A stretch of 64,000 nt of DNA, taken from the NCBI GenBank assembly GCA_016927065.1, contig JAFGNJ010000005.1, positions 186,001 to 250,000 of the forward strand, in the 5' to 3' direction. This document shows positions 9,251-17,838 of this stretch, piece after piece. Source of the DNA: Deltaproteobacteria bacterium. Lineage in GTDB: Bacteria > Desulfobacterota > B13-G15 > RBG-16-54-18. A program made the translations under genes and the position numbers. Each line of letters opens with the position of its first letter. The stretch's first letter is position 1. Below the pieces are notes generated by a model, which did not search any database, was not told where the DNA came from, and was given only the letters and a program-made list of their open reading frames with translations.

Positions 9251-11164
9251 ATGGGAAAGAATCTCGTCGAGAAGATAATAGTTGCACATTTGAAATCAGG
9301 GGAGATGGAGCCGGGCGAAGAGATTACCATCTCTATAGATCAGACCCTGACCCAGGACGCCACCGGCACCCTCGCGTATCTGGAGCTGGAGGCAATGGGG
9401 ATCGAGCGGGTTGCCACCGAGCTGTCCGTCAGCTACGTCGATCACAATACCCTGCAGACGGGTCATGAGAATGCCGACGACCATCGCTACCTGAGGACGG
9501 TCGCCGCACGGTACGGTGTCTTGTTCTCCCCGCCGGGCAACGGTATCTGCCACCAAGTCCACCTGGAGCGGTTCGGTGTGCCGGGTAAAACGCTGCTCGG
9601 CTCCGACAGCCATACCCCCACGGCCGGCGGCCTGGGGATGCTGGCCATTGGCGCGGGAGGACTTGATGTGGCCCTGGCCATGGCGGGGAGGCCCTTTTAC
9701 CTCTTCATGCCCGCGGTCGTCCGGGTCGAGTTGAGCGGCCGTCTCGCACCCTGGGTGTCGGCCAAAGACGTGATCCTGGAGGTCTTGAGAAAACTTTCGG
9801 TCACGGGCGGGGTCGGCAAGATCTTCGAATACGGCGGAACGGGGGTGCGGGGTTTGAGCGTGCCCGAGCGCAGCACCATCACCAATATGGGGGCGGAGCT
9901 CGGGGCCACCTCCTCAATCTTCCCCAGCGATGCGGGGACGCGGCGGTTCCTCCACGCCCAGGGGCGCGAGGGTGATTGGACGCCGCTTGCGGCCGACCGC
10001 AGTGCCCGCTACGACGGGGAACTCTCCCTTGACCTGACCTACCTGGAGCCCATGCTTGCGCTCCCCCACAGCCCCGACAACGTCCGAAAGGTGACGGAGG
10101 AGGCAGGGGTCCGGGTGAACCAGGTGGTCATCGGCAGTTGCACCAATTCATCGTACCAGGACCTCATGCGAGTGGCCGAGGTCTTGAAGGGGAGGCGGGT
10201 CCACCCGGAGGTGGAACTGGTCATCGCGCCCGGCTCTCGCCAGGTCCTGCATATGTTGGCTCAACGGAGGGCATTGGACTATCTTATCGCCGCCGGGGCG
10301 AGGATTCTGGAGTCGGCCTGCGGACCGTGCATCGGCATGGGACAGGCACCCTCCTCAGGGGGGGTGAGCGTGCGCACCTTCAACCGAAACTTCAAGGGGC
10401 GCAGCGGCACCCCTGACGCAGTGATCTATCTGTGCAGCGCGGAGACGGCCGTGGCCTCTGCCCTGGCCGGCGAGATCACAGACCCTCGCTCCCTGGGGGA
10501 GGCGATTCAGGTTCCCCAGCCCCAACGGTTCTGGACGGGGGAGGATCTGATCGTCCCGCCACCCCCGCACCCCGAAAAGGTCGAGGTCATCCGGGGCCCT
10601 AACATCAAACCGCTGCCTAAGTTCCCCCCCCTGGCCGGTGAGATAAAAGGTGCGGTCCTCATCAAGGTGGGGGATAATATCACCACCGACGATATCCTGC
10701 CGGCGGGCGCTCAGATCCTGCCTCTGCGCTCCAACATCCCCGCCATTGCCGAATACACCTTTTCCCAACTTGATCCCTCCTTTGCCGTCCGGGCCAAGGA
10801 GCAGGGGGGAGGTGTCATCGTGGGCCGGGCCAATTATGGACAGGGGTCCAGCCGTGAGCATGCGGCGCTGGCGCCGCGTTACCTGGGGGTTCGTGCGGTG
10901 ATTACCGTGGGCTTTGCTCGCATCCACCTGGCCAACCTGATCAACTTCGGTGTCGTACCGCTTATATTCACCAACCCCGATGACTATGAACAAATAGAGC
11001 AGGGGAACCAAGTAGTCATCCAGGTTCAAGATTTGTCCGGAGAGATCGTCCTTCAGAATGAAACCAGTGGGTTGTCCATTCCCCTCACCCATTGCCTCCG
11101 ACCGAGGGAAATCACCATCCTCAGGGCAGGCGGCACCCTCAACCTGGCCAAAGACAGTTTATAA
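9251..11164 (+). CDS. Aconitate hydratase
   Basis: 637 residues, shorter than the ~890-residue AcnA and like the compact aconitases found in several anaerobes. SDSHTPTAGGLGMLAIGAGG, SCTNSSYQDL and ACGPCIGMG carry the substrate and [4Fe-4S] cysteine motifs (one Cys in the SCTNS loop, two in CGPC). The C-terminal swivel domain has DNITTDDILPAG and GRANYGQGSSREHA. The enzyme interconverts citrate and isocitrate via cis-aconitate in the cytoplasm. It is a single gene with no citrate synthase or isocitrate dehydrogenase beside it. Homoaconitase or isopropylmalate isomerase activity is less likely because both large and swivel domains are fused in the aconitase order. Confidence 0.9.
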   Translation: MGKNLVEKIIVAHLKSGEMEPGEEITISIDQTLTQDATGTLAYLELEAMGIERVATELSVSYVDHNTLQTGHENADDHRYLRTVAARYGVLFSPPGNGICHQVHLERFGVPGKTLLGSDSHTPTAGGLGMLAIGAGGLDVALAMAGRPFYLFMPAVVRVELSGRLAPWVSAKDVILEVLRKLSVTGGVGKIFEYGGTGVRGLSVPERSTITNMGAELGATSSIFPSDAGTRRFLHAQGREGDWTPLAADRSARYDGELSLDLTYLEPMLALPHSPDNVRKVTEEAGVRVNQVVIGSCTNSSYQDLMRVAEVLKGRRVHPEVELVIAPGSRQVLHMLAQRRALDYLIAAGARILESACGPCIGMGQAPSSGGVSVRTFNRNFKGRSGTPDAVIYLCSAETAVASALAGEITDPRSLGEAIQVPQPQRFWTGEDLIVPPPPHPEKVEVIRGPNIKPLPKFPPLAGEIKGAVLIKVGDNITTDDILPAGAQILPLRSNIPAIAEYTFSQLDPSFAVRAKEQGGGVIVGRANYGQGSSREHAALAPRYLGVRAVITVGFARIHLANLINFGVVPLIFTNPDDYEQIEQGNQVVIQVQDLSGEIVLQNETSGLSIPLTHCLRPREITILRAGGTLNLAKDSL

Positions 11165-11553
11165 TAATATCCGTAAAACATCGCTATTATTCCCATCACG
11201 TCTGCTCGGGGATGAAATCCGTTGGAATGGAGGGCACAAACTGGATCAATTGCTCACTCATACGCTGGACCGATTCGTTCGATATTGCCCCCTCTGCCCC
11301 ACAGTGGAGTTTAGGCTCGGCTTCCCCGGGAGCCTCTTCGTTTGTTGGGTATTAGGTGAAGAGGGGCAGATGAGGGCAAAAATTGTGACAAAAAATGTCA
11401 CTTGCATCCTCTTCCCTTTTTGATAATTTATATAAAGCATTTAAAATCAATGGCTTATATGCTTGGCATATGTGCATGCTTCTTGCACAATTTTTGTCAT
11501 GGAGATGCGAAAGCCCGACAGAAAAATCAACCAGTGGAAAGGGGGTAATTGCT
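11165..11553. other. Intergenic region before the micro-membrane peptide genes
   Basis: 389 bp. It contains a perfect 6-5-6 palindrome (11385-11401) and AT-rich promoter-like DNA downstream of it (GATAATTTATATAAAG near 11421-11436). No coding frame in this stretch shows a recognisable domain. Confidence 0.5.
11385..11401. promoter_or_regulatory. Palindromic operator candidate
   Basis: GTGACA, five A's, TGTCAC: a perfect inverted repeat with flanking TT on the left and TT on the right. Its form resembles CRP/FNR-superfamily sites (TGTGA...TCACA-like), with an unusual centre. It lies about 150 bp upstream of the first micro-membrane peptide gene. Confidence 0.35.
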
Positions 11554-11631
11554 ATGAGCCTTTTCCGAAGCGTTATCTTGGGGTTGATGGGCATGTTTTA
11601 TGGTTTTTTGTTTTTCCTCTTCTTTCTATGA
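11554..11631 (+). CDS. Micro-membrane peptide 1 (25 aa)
   Basis: The ATG at 11554 is preceded by AAAGGGGG at 8-nt spacing and encodes 25 residues that are almost wholly one transmembrane helix (core RSVILGLMGMFYGF). The next gene encodes the same core. That conservation between neighbours, with a separate ribosome site for each, is the evidence for coding. Longer frames overlapping this stretch read out of phase or run through unrelated upstream DNA. It may be a small subunit or regulator of a membrane complex; function unknown. Confidence 0.6.
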   Translation: MSLFRSVILGLMGMFYGFLFFLFFL

Positions 11632-11655
11632 GAGACAGCGAAAGGAGGTACTGCC

Positions 11656-11778
11656 ATGATACAGAGGGAGCGTGATCAGGTTGCTGCGAGGGTTAACCCT
11701 ATGGATGTTTACCGGAGCGTCATCTTAGGATTGATGGGTGTTTTTTATGGGTTCTTAGTCTTTCTGATGTTGCTCTAG
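11656..11778 (+). CDS. Micro-membrane peptide 2 (40 aa), paralogue of peptide 1
   Basis: The ATG at 11656 follows a strong AAAGGAGG (11641-11648) at 7-nt spacing. The product has a 15-residue charged N-terminus and then a 25-residue helix with core RSVILGLMGVFYGF, identical to its neighbour at 13 of 14 core positions. It starts 24 bp after peptide 1 stops, so the two are almost certainly one transcript. A positive N-terminus (RER, AAR) followed by one helix predicts a cytoplasmic N-terminus. Function unknown. Confidence 0.65.
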   Translation: MIQRERDQVAARVNPMDVYRSVILGLMGVFYGFLVFLMLL

Positions 11779-11943
11779 GTAAAGAGTATCTACGTCTATC
11801 TTTACGGTTCTTTTAAAGGAGGTATGTGCACGGGGTGGCGTGTGACCGCCAGTTGACATAAGCTCTGGGAGACATTGAAAGGAACATAGTTTTCGCTGTG
11901 AAAGGCAGCAAGGAGAATAGCATAGGGGCAGGAGGATTACCTC

Positions 11944-12177
11944 ATGTTCAGCGAAGACAAACGTGATCGCAATATGCCATCGGTTGAGCAGGCCAAGAAG
12001 AAGTACCTCCAGCAGGCTATACCCTGTCCCCTCTGCAAAACTCCGCCGGAAGAGCTCTCATGGGTTTATTTGGTTATTCCGCGATGGGCATGCAAAAATG
12101 CGGATGAAAACGAGGGGTGGATAACTATTTGCGACCGGTGTAAACTGCAGATTGATTTTTTTGTAGAGAAAAAATAG
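11944..12177 (+). CDS. Small zinc-ribbon-like protein
   Basis: 77 residues, ATG preceded by AGGAGG. Two Cys pairs, CPLC (residues ~28-31) and CDRC (~64-67), with about 32 residues between them, suggest one structural zinc site. WVYLVIPRWACKNADENEGW lies between. No catalytic motif is seen. It may be a small regulatory or assembly factor. It follows the micro-membrane peptides by 165 bp, so co-transcription is possible but unproven. Confidence 0.65.
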   Translation: MFSEDKRDRNMPSVEQAKKKYLQQAIPCPLCKTPPEELSWVYLVIPRWACKNADENEGWITICDRCKLQIDFFVEKK

Positions 12178-12453
12178 CTATGAGGTGCCAGAAAGGATAA
12201 CGCAGTCTGTGTGTGGACTGTTGAACTCACATCCTCACATTGACATTATCGAAGAATTAGAATATTCTATGATCAATTGAGGAGGAAAACTCAAAAAAGA
12301 TAGACCTCATATACTAACAAAATCAATCCGTGGGGATGGGGGATGCCACATCAGGAAAAATTGGAGAAGAAGTTAAAAAACACAAGGGACCAATGGTCCC
12401 TATTTTATTTGCGTACCGACAATACCGTAGGGTGACAGGCGGAGAGAAGGGGT

Positions 12454-12879
12454 ATGACGTGGCCCTATAAAGAAGAATCCTTGCGGTGGCTCGTACACGC
12501 ACAGGATGAATTCGCCGATGCGGATGAGTTGAGAAGGCGCGGCAGGTTTTACTTGGCCTTGTTTCACTTCCAGCAGGCGGCGGAGAAGGCCCTGAAATCG
12601 TATCTTTATCTGACAATGCGGTCCAAAGAGGAGGTTTTTACCACACACTCTCTCGAAGACCTGTTGCAGAAGGTACGGGCCATAGACCGTGATTTTCGTG
12701 AAGTTAAGAAAGCGAAAAAACTCGATGAATATTCCATTAGGGCGCGCTATCCCGACAGCCTGCCCGGTAGGATACCATCACGGTACTTCAATGATCCCCA
12801 GGAGGCCGAAGAGGCTATGCTGTTAGCCAAGGGAATTCTTGGTTTGGTTGAACGTAAGATAGAGGGGATCGTACCGTGA
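12454..12879 (+). CDS. HEPN domain protein
   Basis: 141 residues. WLVHAQDEFADADELRRRG, then FHFQQAAEKALKSYLYL and HSLEDLL are the usual HEPN four-helix pattern. HEPN proteins pair with minimal nucleotidyltransferases (MNT) in toxin-antitoxin modules, in which HEPN is often an RNase and MNT an AMPylating antitoxin. The usual R-x4-6-H RNase motif is not obvious here, so toxicity is uncertain. Its TGA overlaps a GTG that opens an MNT-like but broken frame. The start is the ATG after GGAGAGAAGGGG. Confidence 0.8.
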   Translation: MTWPYKEESLRWLVHAQDEFADADELRRRGRFYLALFHFQQAAEKALKSYLYLTMRSKEEVFTTHSLEDLLQKVRAIDRDFREVKKAKKLDEYSIRARYPDSLPGRIPSRYFNDPQEAEEAMLLAKGILGLVERKIEGIVP

Positions 12880-13110
12880 CCGTAGAGGATGTGCTGCAAA
12901 GAGAGAGAGGGGGGGTCTATTAACAATAGAATAGAGGTCTTGGGAGGGACTGATTACAGCGGTCGCAAAATGGGTTTACTTTTGGTGAAAATGTGCGTAT
13001 GCTGAGTGCCGAGTGGCGGAGGAGGGAATTCAGGGAAAACAAGGAAGAGATGCCAGGTAGTCAATCTATAACGTCGTGACCTTGATGAAGATACGAGGTA
13101 TGACACGGGG
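12876..13110 (+). pseudogene. Probable decayed MNT nucleotidyltransferase, partner of the HEPN gene
   Basis: A GTG at 12876 overlaps the HEPN stop (GTGA) and begins VTVEDVLQRER, which resembles MNT N-termini, but reaches a stop after 15 codons. Further on, in shifting frames, GENVRMLSAEWRRRE (near 12984-13030) and DLDEDTRYD (near 13077-13103) resemble the NVRVFGSxARGE and DIDLLVDLDE positions of MNT proteins. The reading is by eye through frameshifts and stops, so it may be chance similarity, but order, overlap and spacing fit a HEPN-MNT pair. Confidence 0.35.
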
Positions 13111-13142
13111 GGTTGAGGATAAAAAACTAAGCGCAATAATCC

Positions 13143-13166
13143 AAGGGGAACAAACACCCCTTTTTT
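13143..13166 (+). terminator. Rho-independent terminator
   Basis: AAGGGG (13143-13148), eight-nt loop, CCCCTT (13157-13162), continuing into TTTTTT. It lies downstream of the HEPN region and upstream of the BrkB-type gene. Confidence 0.65.
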
Positions 13167-13227
13167 GTGTGGTGGACATAATACGACAATTGGCTAAAGG
13201 AAAAAAGTATAAAAAAGGTAATGACTA

Positions 13228-14592
13228 ATGGTGAAGTTTGAGCCGAGACGTTTTTTTGACCTGATAGCTCTGGCCATATCGAAGATCGTCCATTTTTTAA
13301 CCTTTGATATTTGGAGAATCCAGCAACGAGATTTTTCGCGGGTGAAGTGGTTTTTGATCAGACAGTTACGCTTCCTCATGGTGGCCGTGCGCGGCCTTGC
13401 CGAAGACAAGATCCAACTCCGGGCATCTGCACTGACCTTTAATACCCTGCTTGCCATCGTGCCGCTGGCCGCCGTTGTCTTCGGCGTCGCAAAAGGTTTT
13501 GGATTTGAGAAGGCCCTTGAGCAGTATATTATAGAAAACCTGCAAATGCATGTTGCGGTCATCACGCGGGTCATCGAATTTTCCCGTTCACTTCTGGAAA
13601 ATGCAAAGGGGGGCGTCATTGCCGGTATCGGTTTTGTGGTCCTGTTTTGGGCAATCATCAGAGTACTGGCGAATATTGAACGTTCATTCAATGATATTTG
13701 GGGGATCGAAAGGTCCAGAAGCATTATGAGAAAGATCAGCGATTACCTTTCATTCATGCTGATCTGCCCGTTCCTGCTCGTGATGTCCAGCACGATGACG
13801 GTCATTGTAAGCAGTCAGGTGAGGCTCATCATCAGCAAGGTCGCGCTGTTAGATGTCTTAAGCCCCGCCATCACCCTTGGATTAAAGTTTATTCCCCTGT
13901 TCATGATGTGGATCTTGTTTACATTCATCTATATCTTTATGCCCAACACCAGAGTCAAGTTGCAGTTTGCTGCGGTGGCAGGGCTTATCGCTGCGGTGCT
14001 TTTTCAAGTTTTCCAGGTGGCGTATATCAATTCTCAGATTTTTATCGCCAAATATAATGCCGTTTATGGGAGCTTCGCCGCACTGCCCCTCTTCTTGATT
14101 TGGCTGCAAACAAGCTGGCTTATCGTACTCTTGGGGGCCGAACTATCGTTTGCGGGGCAGAACGTGGAGATGTACAAGTTTGAACAACAATATCAAAAGG
14201 TAAGCTATTCTTTCAAAAAGCTCTTGAGCCTGCGGATTGCGCACCTGCTGGTAAAAAATTTCTCTCGTGCCCAGAACCCCTGGAATGAGGCCCAGATCGC
14301 ACGTGCACTGGAGATCCCTATTCGCTTGGCTCGAGAGATCCTACGTGACTTACATACAGCGGGGGTCATTTCCCGCGTCACGTTAGACGACGAACGAATG
14401 GTTGCCTATCAACCTGCCCGCAATCCTAAGGATATTACCGTTCAATACGTTATTGATGCCTTGGAGACACAGGGAGTCGATGATATCCCGGTTGCCGAAT
14501 CAAAGGAACTGAAAAAACTTGCTGTGTATCTCAAGACCTTCCATAACCTTATTGCCCAATCATCTGCAAATATACGGTTGCAAGATATTTAG
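13228..14592 (+). CDS. YihY/BrkB family inner-membrane protein with C-terminal winged-helix-like extension
   Basis: 454 residues. The opening of the family core, DKIQLRASALTFNTLLAIVPL, is spread over residues ~59-79 and leads into a hydrophobic domain of about six helices (to residue ~310) with FWAIIRVLANIERSFNDIWG and GSFAALPLFLIWLQ. The family was once called RNase BN, but an RNase role was not upheld; it is viewed as a transporter-like or envelope protein of unknown substrate. Residues ~330-440 look like a winged-helix domain (EAQIARALEIPIRLAREIL), a cytoplasmic extension seen in some longer members. It lies 79 bp upstream of the PilZ gene. Confidence 0.85.
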   Translation: MVKFEPRRFFDLIALAISKIVHFLTFDIWRIQQRDFSRVKWFLIRQLRFLMVAVRGLAEDKIQLRASALTFNTLLAIVPLAAVVFGVAKGFGFEKALEQYIIENLQMHVAVITRVIEFSRSLLENAKGGVIAGIGFVVLFWAIIRVLANIERSFNDIWGIERSRSIMRKISDYLSFMLICPFLLVMSSTMTVIVSSQVRLIISKVALLDVLSPAITLGLKFIPLFMMWILFTFIYIFMPNTRVKLQFAAVAGLIAAVLFQVFQVAYINSQIFIAKYNAVYGSFAALPLFLIWLQTSWLIVLLGAELSFAGQNVEMYKFEQQYQKVSYSFKKLLSLRIAHLLVKNFSRAQNPWNEAQIARALEIPIRLAREILRDLHTAGVISRVTLDDERMVAYQPARNPKDITVQYVIDALETQGVDDIPVAESKELKKLAVYLKTFHNLIAQSSANIRLQDI

Positions 14593-14671
14593 TTGTTTGT
14601 GCGAGGGTGTGGAGAGATGATTTAATCGTTTCTTATTCGTGTCATGTATGATGAGATAGTGGGAACGCCCA

Positions 14672-15118
14672 ATGCTTGAGCGCCGCGAAAACAAACGGAT
14701 GGTTGCCGCTATTCCTTTAACCATTAGGCTCTTGGGGTCATCATTTCCCCCCCCGCCTCTCACCGTGGAAACGGACAATATCTCTCCTCAGGGGTTGTCC
14801 ATCGTCATCAAGATAAAGACACGGTTACACAATGGACGTCTCTCTATCGAGGGAGGAGAGAATGCGCAAAAACTGGTTAAATATCTTTTATTGGATAACA
14901 AGCAATTGGACTTGGGGATCAATATACTCCCCCAGGGAGGAAGCATACACGCAAGAGGAAAGGTTCGGTGGTGCTACAGAAATGTGCAAAAAGGATGTTA
15001 TTATGTGAAGGCTGGGGTATTGATAGAACAGATGGAGGGTAAGCATAAGGAAGAGTGGTCAGAATTCTTGAGAACAATATACCAATTCCTATCGTACCTT
15101 GAACCGCAAAATGGATAG
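14672..15118 (+). CDS. PilZ domain protein (c-di-GMP receptor candidate)
   Basis: 148 residues. ERRENKRM at the start gives the arginine-rich RxxxR-type motif, and TDNISPQGLSI at ~36-46 gives the D/NxSxxG motif. Together these form the c-di-GMP binding site of PilZ domains. The protein is little more than the domain plus a C-terminal helix, so it probably acts through a partner. The upstream BrkB-type gene is in the same direction. Binding is predicted from both motifs being intact. The output (motility, polysaccharide, envelope) is unknown. Confidence 0.8.
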   Translation: MLERRENKRMVAAIPLTIRLLGSSFPPPPLTVETDNISPQGLSIVIKIKTRLHNGRLSIEGGENAQKLVKYLLLDNKQLDLGINILPQGGSIHARGKVRWCYRNVQKGCYYVKAGVLIEQMEGKHKEEWSEFLRTIYQFLSYLEPQNG

Positions 15119-15257
15119 AGAGAAAAATTTAATCACTTGTCACGATCAAGCCAGTGAAACTGAAACCTCTTTTTGTGTATGGTGTTCGCAAGTGCTCGCT
15201 GAATGCAATCACAGCACCATCACTAGGGAGGAGTATTGAGAAAAGGGGGAGAGGATT

Positions 15258-16352
15258 ATGAAGTTATTGAGCATAAGTGTGATTTTTTTTGGAGTAATCG
15301 GGATAGCAGCCGTGGGAATCGGGGCAGAGAAAGCAGTGGTTTCCCAGGAGGCGCAGGATGATTCCACGGCAAGTGTAAATGCTTTGATCCAACAAGGCTC
15401 TGCTTTGATTGCGGAGGGTAACTACAAGCGGGTCTTGGATATGATCACGGCTCTTCCAGTCAAAGAGAAAAACAACATCCAGGTTCGCACCCTCGAATGC
15501 TTTGCTAATTTAAAAGGTTGGTTGAGCACTAAAGATCCGGTTTGCAAGACGGATTGGTGGGGATTGAGGATGAAGTTGATATATAGGGGGGATACGGGGG
15601 TAACTCCCGTACTAGTAACCTTCTTGGAAGATGGTGACCCCTATATGAGGAAATATGCAGCAGACCTTTTGAGTTATATCGGTGACGAGAGGGCTTTGGA
15701 TGCTTTACAAGCAGTGAAGGAGAATGATGACAACAGTGGCGTACGGAGATATGCTAGGCAGGCCTATAAACATATCTCAGGTGATTTGACTCCTATGGTA
15801 TCAGATCTCCCTCCCCTTACAACTCCGCAAGCGCAGATACCGGTTACGATGGAGGTGGCAGGACCCATTGCTCAGAGCAACCCTATCTCCTTTGACAACA
15901 GCACCCAAGAATTTAAGATTATATTCCTGACCACCCTTAACTATACAAAATACTATGCCGATTTCCAGGCGTGGGGGGATATCATCATCGCACAACTGGA
16001 GGACGAGTTACAGAAAAGGGGTGTCAAGGTAGTGACTCCTGCAGGTACTGCCGCAAATAGGGTGGTGAGTGCAAAAGAGAAGGTTTCAAAGACCCAAGAG
16101 AAGGAAATCGCGACGGGAAGCTATTATAGCTTCAATGTTTCAGTCCAGGATATCAAGCTCATCCAAGGGTCGTGGGCAACCCGGTGTATCATCAGCGTTC
16201 TGATTGAGAGAGCAAATGGGCAATGGTCTAACACGTACGAGGGGAATAATGCATCCCCTGCCTCAGCAGCAAGGGCCATTGACGGCGCCGTTTACAGGGT
16301 AGTCGAGGCGACTATAAAGGATAGTAGCTTCAGAGATGCTATATCACACTAA
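15258..16352 (+). CDS. Exported HEAT-repeat-like protein
   Basis: 364 residues. The N-terminus is a signal peptide (LLSISVIFFGVIGIAAVG) ending near GAEKA. Residues ~40-85 form a TPR-like helical pair. Residues ~110-180 have HEAT-like repeats (GVTPVLVTFLEDGDPYMRKY, RALDALQAVKENDD). The C-terminal ~160 residues resemble an alpha/beta domain of the kind found in periplasmic lipoprotein-like assembly factors (QAWGDIIIAQLEDELQKRG). GGGGAGAGG-type bases precede the ATG. No enzyme motif is present; a periplasmic scaffold is likely. Confidence 0.7.
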   Translation: MKLLSISVIFFGVIGIAAVGIGAEKAVVSQEAQDDSTASVNALIQQGSALIAEGNYKRVLDMITALPVKEKNNIQVRTLECFANLKGWLSTKDPVCKTDWWGLRMKLIYRGDTGVTPVLVTFLEDGDPYMRKYAADLLSYIGDERALDALQAVKENDDNSGVRRYARQAYKHISGDLTPMVSDLPPLTTPQAQIPVTMEVAGPIAQSNPISFDNSTQEFKIIFLTTLNYTKYYADFQAWGDIIIAQLEDELQKRGVKVVTPAGTAANRVVSAKEKVSKTQEKEIATGSYYSFNVSVQDIKLIQGSWATRCIISVLIERANGQWSNTYEGNNASPASAARAIDGAVYRVVEATIKDSSFRDAISH

Positions 16353-16404
16353 AGTTAAATCATAATGTTCGGCAAAGGGGATACGAATCTCCATATCTGT
16401 TATT

Positions 16405-16856
16405 AAGAAGGCCATTCTGTCCGCCTTTACCTCGTCGAGAGGCCCCTCGAGTATGGGGTAACGGTGATCGCGGTCCATTGCGCCACCCCCCCCCCTCTTA
16501 CCACTCATTAAAAAGCCCCACATCAAGGAATTGTACTCTTTTATAAAGGATGCCAACAACGATGGCACGTGCGGCTCTGGTCGGATACCTCTGCTCTGTC
16601 TCTCTCGACCAGGATCTATTTGATGCCCGCCATACTGGATACCTTCCCCGCTCAGTGGCTCGTCCACGGATCTGACTTTCCCATCCCCATCGACGGGTGG
16701 GCTCATCTGCCGTGGGTGATTTATGACATGACCCCTGAAGAGTACATTCGTATATTGAAGACTAAAAACCCGCTCGACAAGGACTTCCGGATCAAACAAG
16801 CTCACGGCTTTTCAGATACAATCCTCGAAAACGCAGAGAAGTTCTTACGCCTCTGA
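16405..16856 (+). pseudogene. Relic of an amidohydrolase-2 (TIM-barrel) gene
   Basis: The intact-looking 3' part (16569-16856, 95 codons) contains SDTSALSLSTRIYLMPAILD and VHGSDFPIP, matching the last strands of amidohydrolase family 2 proteins, where the GSD aspartate is a metal ligand. Upstream, in a different frame, VRLYLVERPLEYGVTVIAVH (from 16419) matches an earlier strand with its His. The two pieces are joined by frameshifts around a run of ten C's (16486-16495), and about 200 N-terminal codons are missing. The gene is broken and truncated. Confidence 0.6.
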
Positions 16857-16892
16857 GTTGGGCCCCTACCTAATCCCCCGGCATTACCCCTT

Positions 16893-17657
16893 CTACAAAC
16901 GGACCTGCAACCCCTTGGATTGCAGATATTCCTTGACCGCATGAATACTCAAGATGCGATAGTGAAACACCGACGCGGCCAATAAAATCTGGGCGCCCCC
17001 CTGCACGACGGCCTCATAAAAGTGCTCCAGCGTCCCCGCTCCCCCTGATGCCACCACCGGCACCGTGACGGCATCGGAGATGGCCTTGGTAAATTCCAAA
17101 TCATAGCCCGCCTGTGTTCCATCCCCATCCATACTGGTGGGGAGAAGTACCCCAGCACCCAACCTCTGACACTCCCCGGCCCAGGCAACGGCATCTTTCC
17201 CCACTGGTTTGGTACCGCCGGAGACCACCAACTCAAATCCTGACGGCATCGCTGCATTCCTTCGGGCATCGATGGCCACCGTCACCCGGTCTGCGCCGAA
17301 TTTCTGTGCCGCTGCGCTGATCAGGTTCGGGTCCTTCACTGCTGCGCTGTTCATCGAAACCTTGTCGGCGCCAGCCTCCAAAACCAGTTCGATATCCTCC
17401 AGGGTAGCAATCCCTCCGCCTACTGTCAGGGGGATATCGATGACCGCGGAGACGGCTTTGACCCATGCCAATCTGGTCTTTCGATTCTCCAGGGTGGCCG
17501 CGATGTCCAGCATGGCCAGTTCATCGGCCCCTTCGCGCTGGTAAAATGCGGCATTTTCCACGGGATCGCCGGCATCCTTGAGATCCACAAAGTGAACTCC
17601 CTTGACGATCCTCCCTTCTTTCATATCCAGACACGGCATGATGTTAATTGGTCTCAT
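16893..17657 (-). CDS. hisF: Imidazole glycerol phosphate synthase cyclase subunit (HisF)
   Basis: 254 residues, a complete TIM barrel. MPCLDMKEGRIVKGVHF holds the first catalytic Asp, VAIDARR the second, and TVGGGI, SGGAGTLEHF and AASVFHY the phosphate-binding loops. HisF uses ammonia from HisH to turn PRFAR into imidazole glycerol phosphate and AICAR, so it links histidine and purine synthesis. No other his gene is next to it, and the lid segment TSMDGDGTQAGYD differs slightly from the usual DRDGT, so a specialised paralogue is possible. It is divergent from the dksA-like gene. Confidence 0.82.
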   Translation of the reverse strand: MRPINIMPCLDMKEGRIVKGVHFVDLKDAGDPVENAAFYQREGADELAMLDIAATLENRKTRLAWVKAVSAVIDIPLTVGGGIATLEDIELVLEAGADKVSMNSAAVKDPNLISAAAQKFGADRVTVAIDARRNAAMPSGFELVVSGGTKPVGKDAVAWAGECQRLGAGVLLPTSMDGDGTQAGYDLEFTKAISDAVTVPVVASGGAGTLEHFYEAVVQGGAQILLAASVFHYRILSIHAVKEYLQSKGLQVRL

Positions 17658-17675
17658 TATTGCTCCTTTCTACAG

Positions 17676-17719
17676 GTTCTCGTACCATATCTTTTGATGC
17701 GCTATGGTACCATGAGAAC
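17676..17719. promoter_or_regulatory. Inverted repeat between hisF and dksA-like gene
   Basis: GTTCTCGTACCATA (17676-17689) pairs with TATGGTAC + GAGAAC (17703-17719), interrupted by a 3-nt CAT bulge, with a 13-nt loop. It sits in the divergent promoter region about 20 bp upstream of hisF. It may be an operator or an RNA hairpin in the hisF leader. A related TACCATGGTATGAGAAC occurs at 3010-3026. Confidence 0.4.
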
Positions 17720-17838
17720 AACACAAATCAACCTCTTTTATTTCATCTTTTTTCTTCCGCAGACTCTTTTCCTATTGACTTCTGAAAGCTTTTTCATTAA
17801 TTTCTATCTTTTATATAATATTTTGCCGGAGAGACAGG

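Noticed and set aside
12351..12471. Frame with PILFAYRQYRRVTGGEKGYDVAL, vaguely like an MNT active-site strand, just before the HEPN gene
   Set aside because: The GSxxR core is absent and the frame is about 45 codons; the better MNT remnant lies after the HEPN gene.
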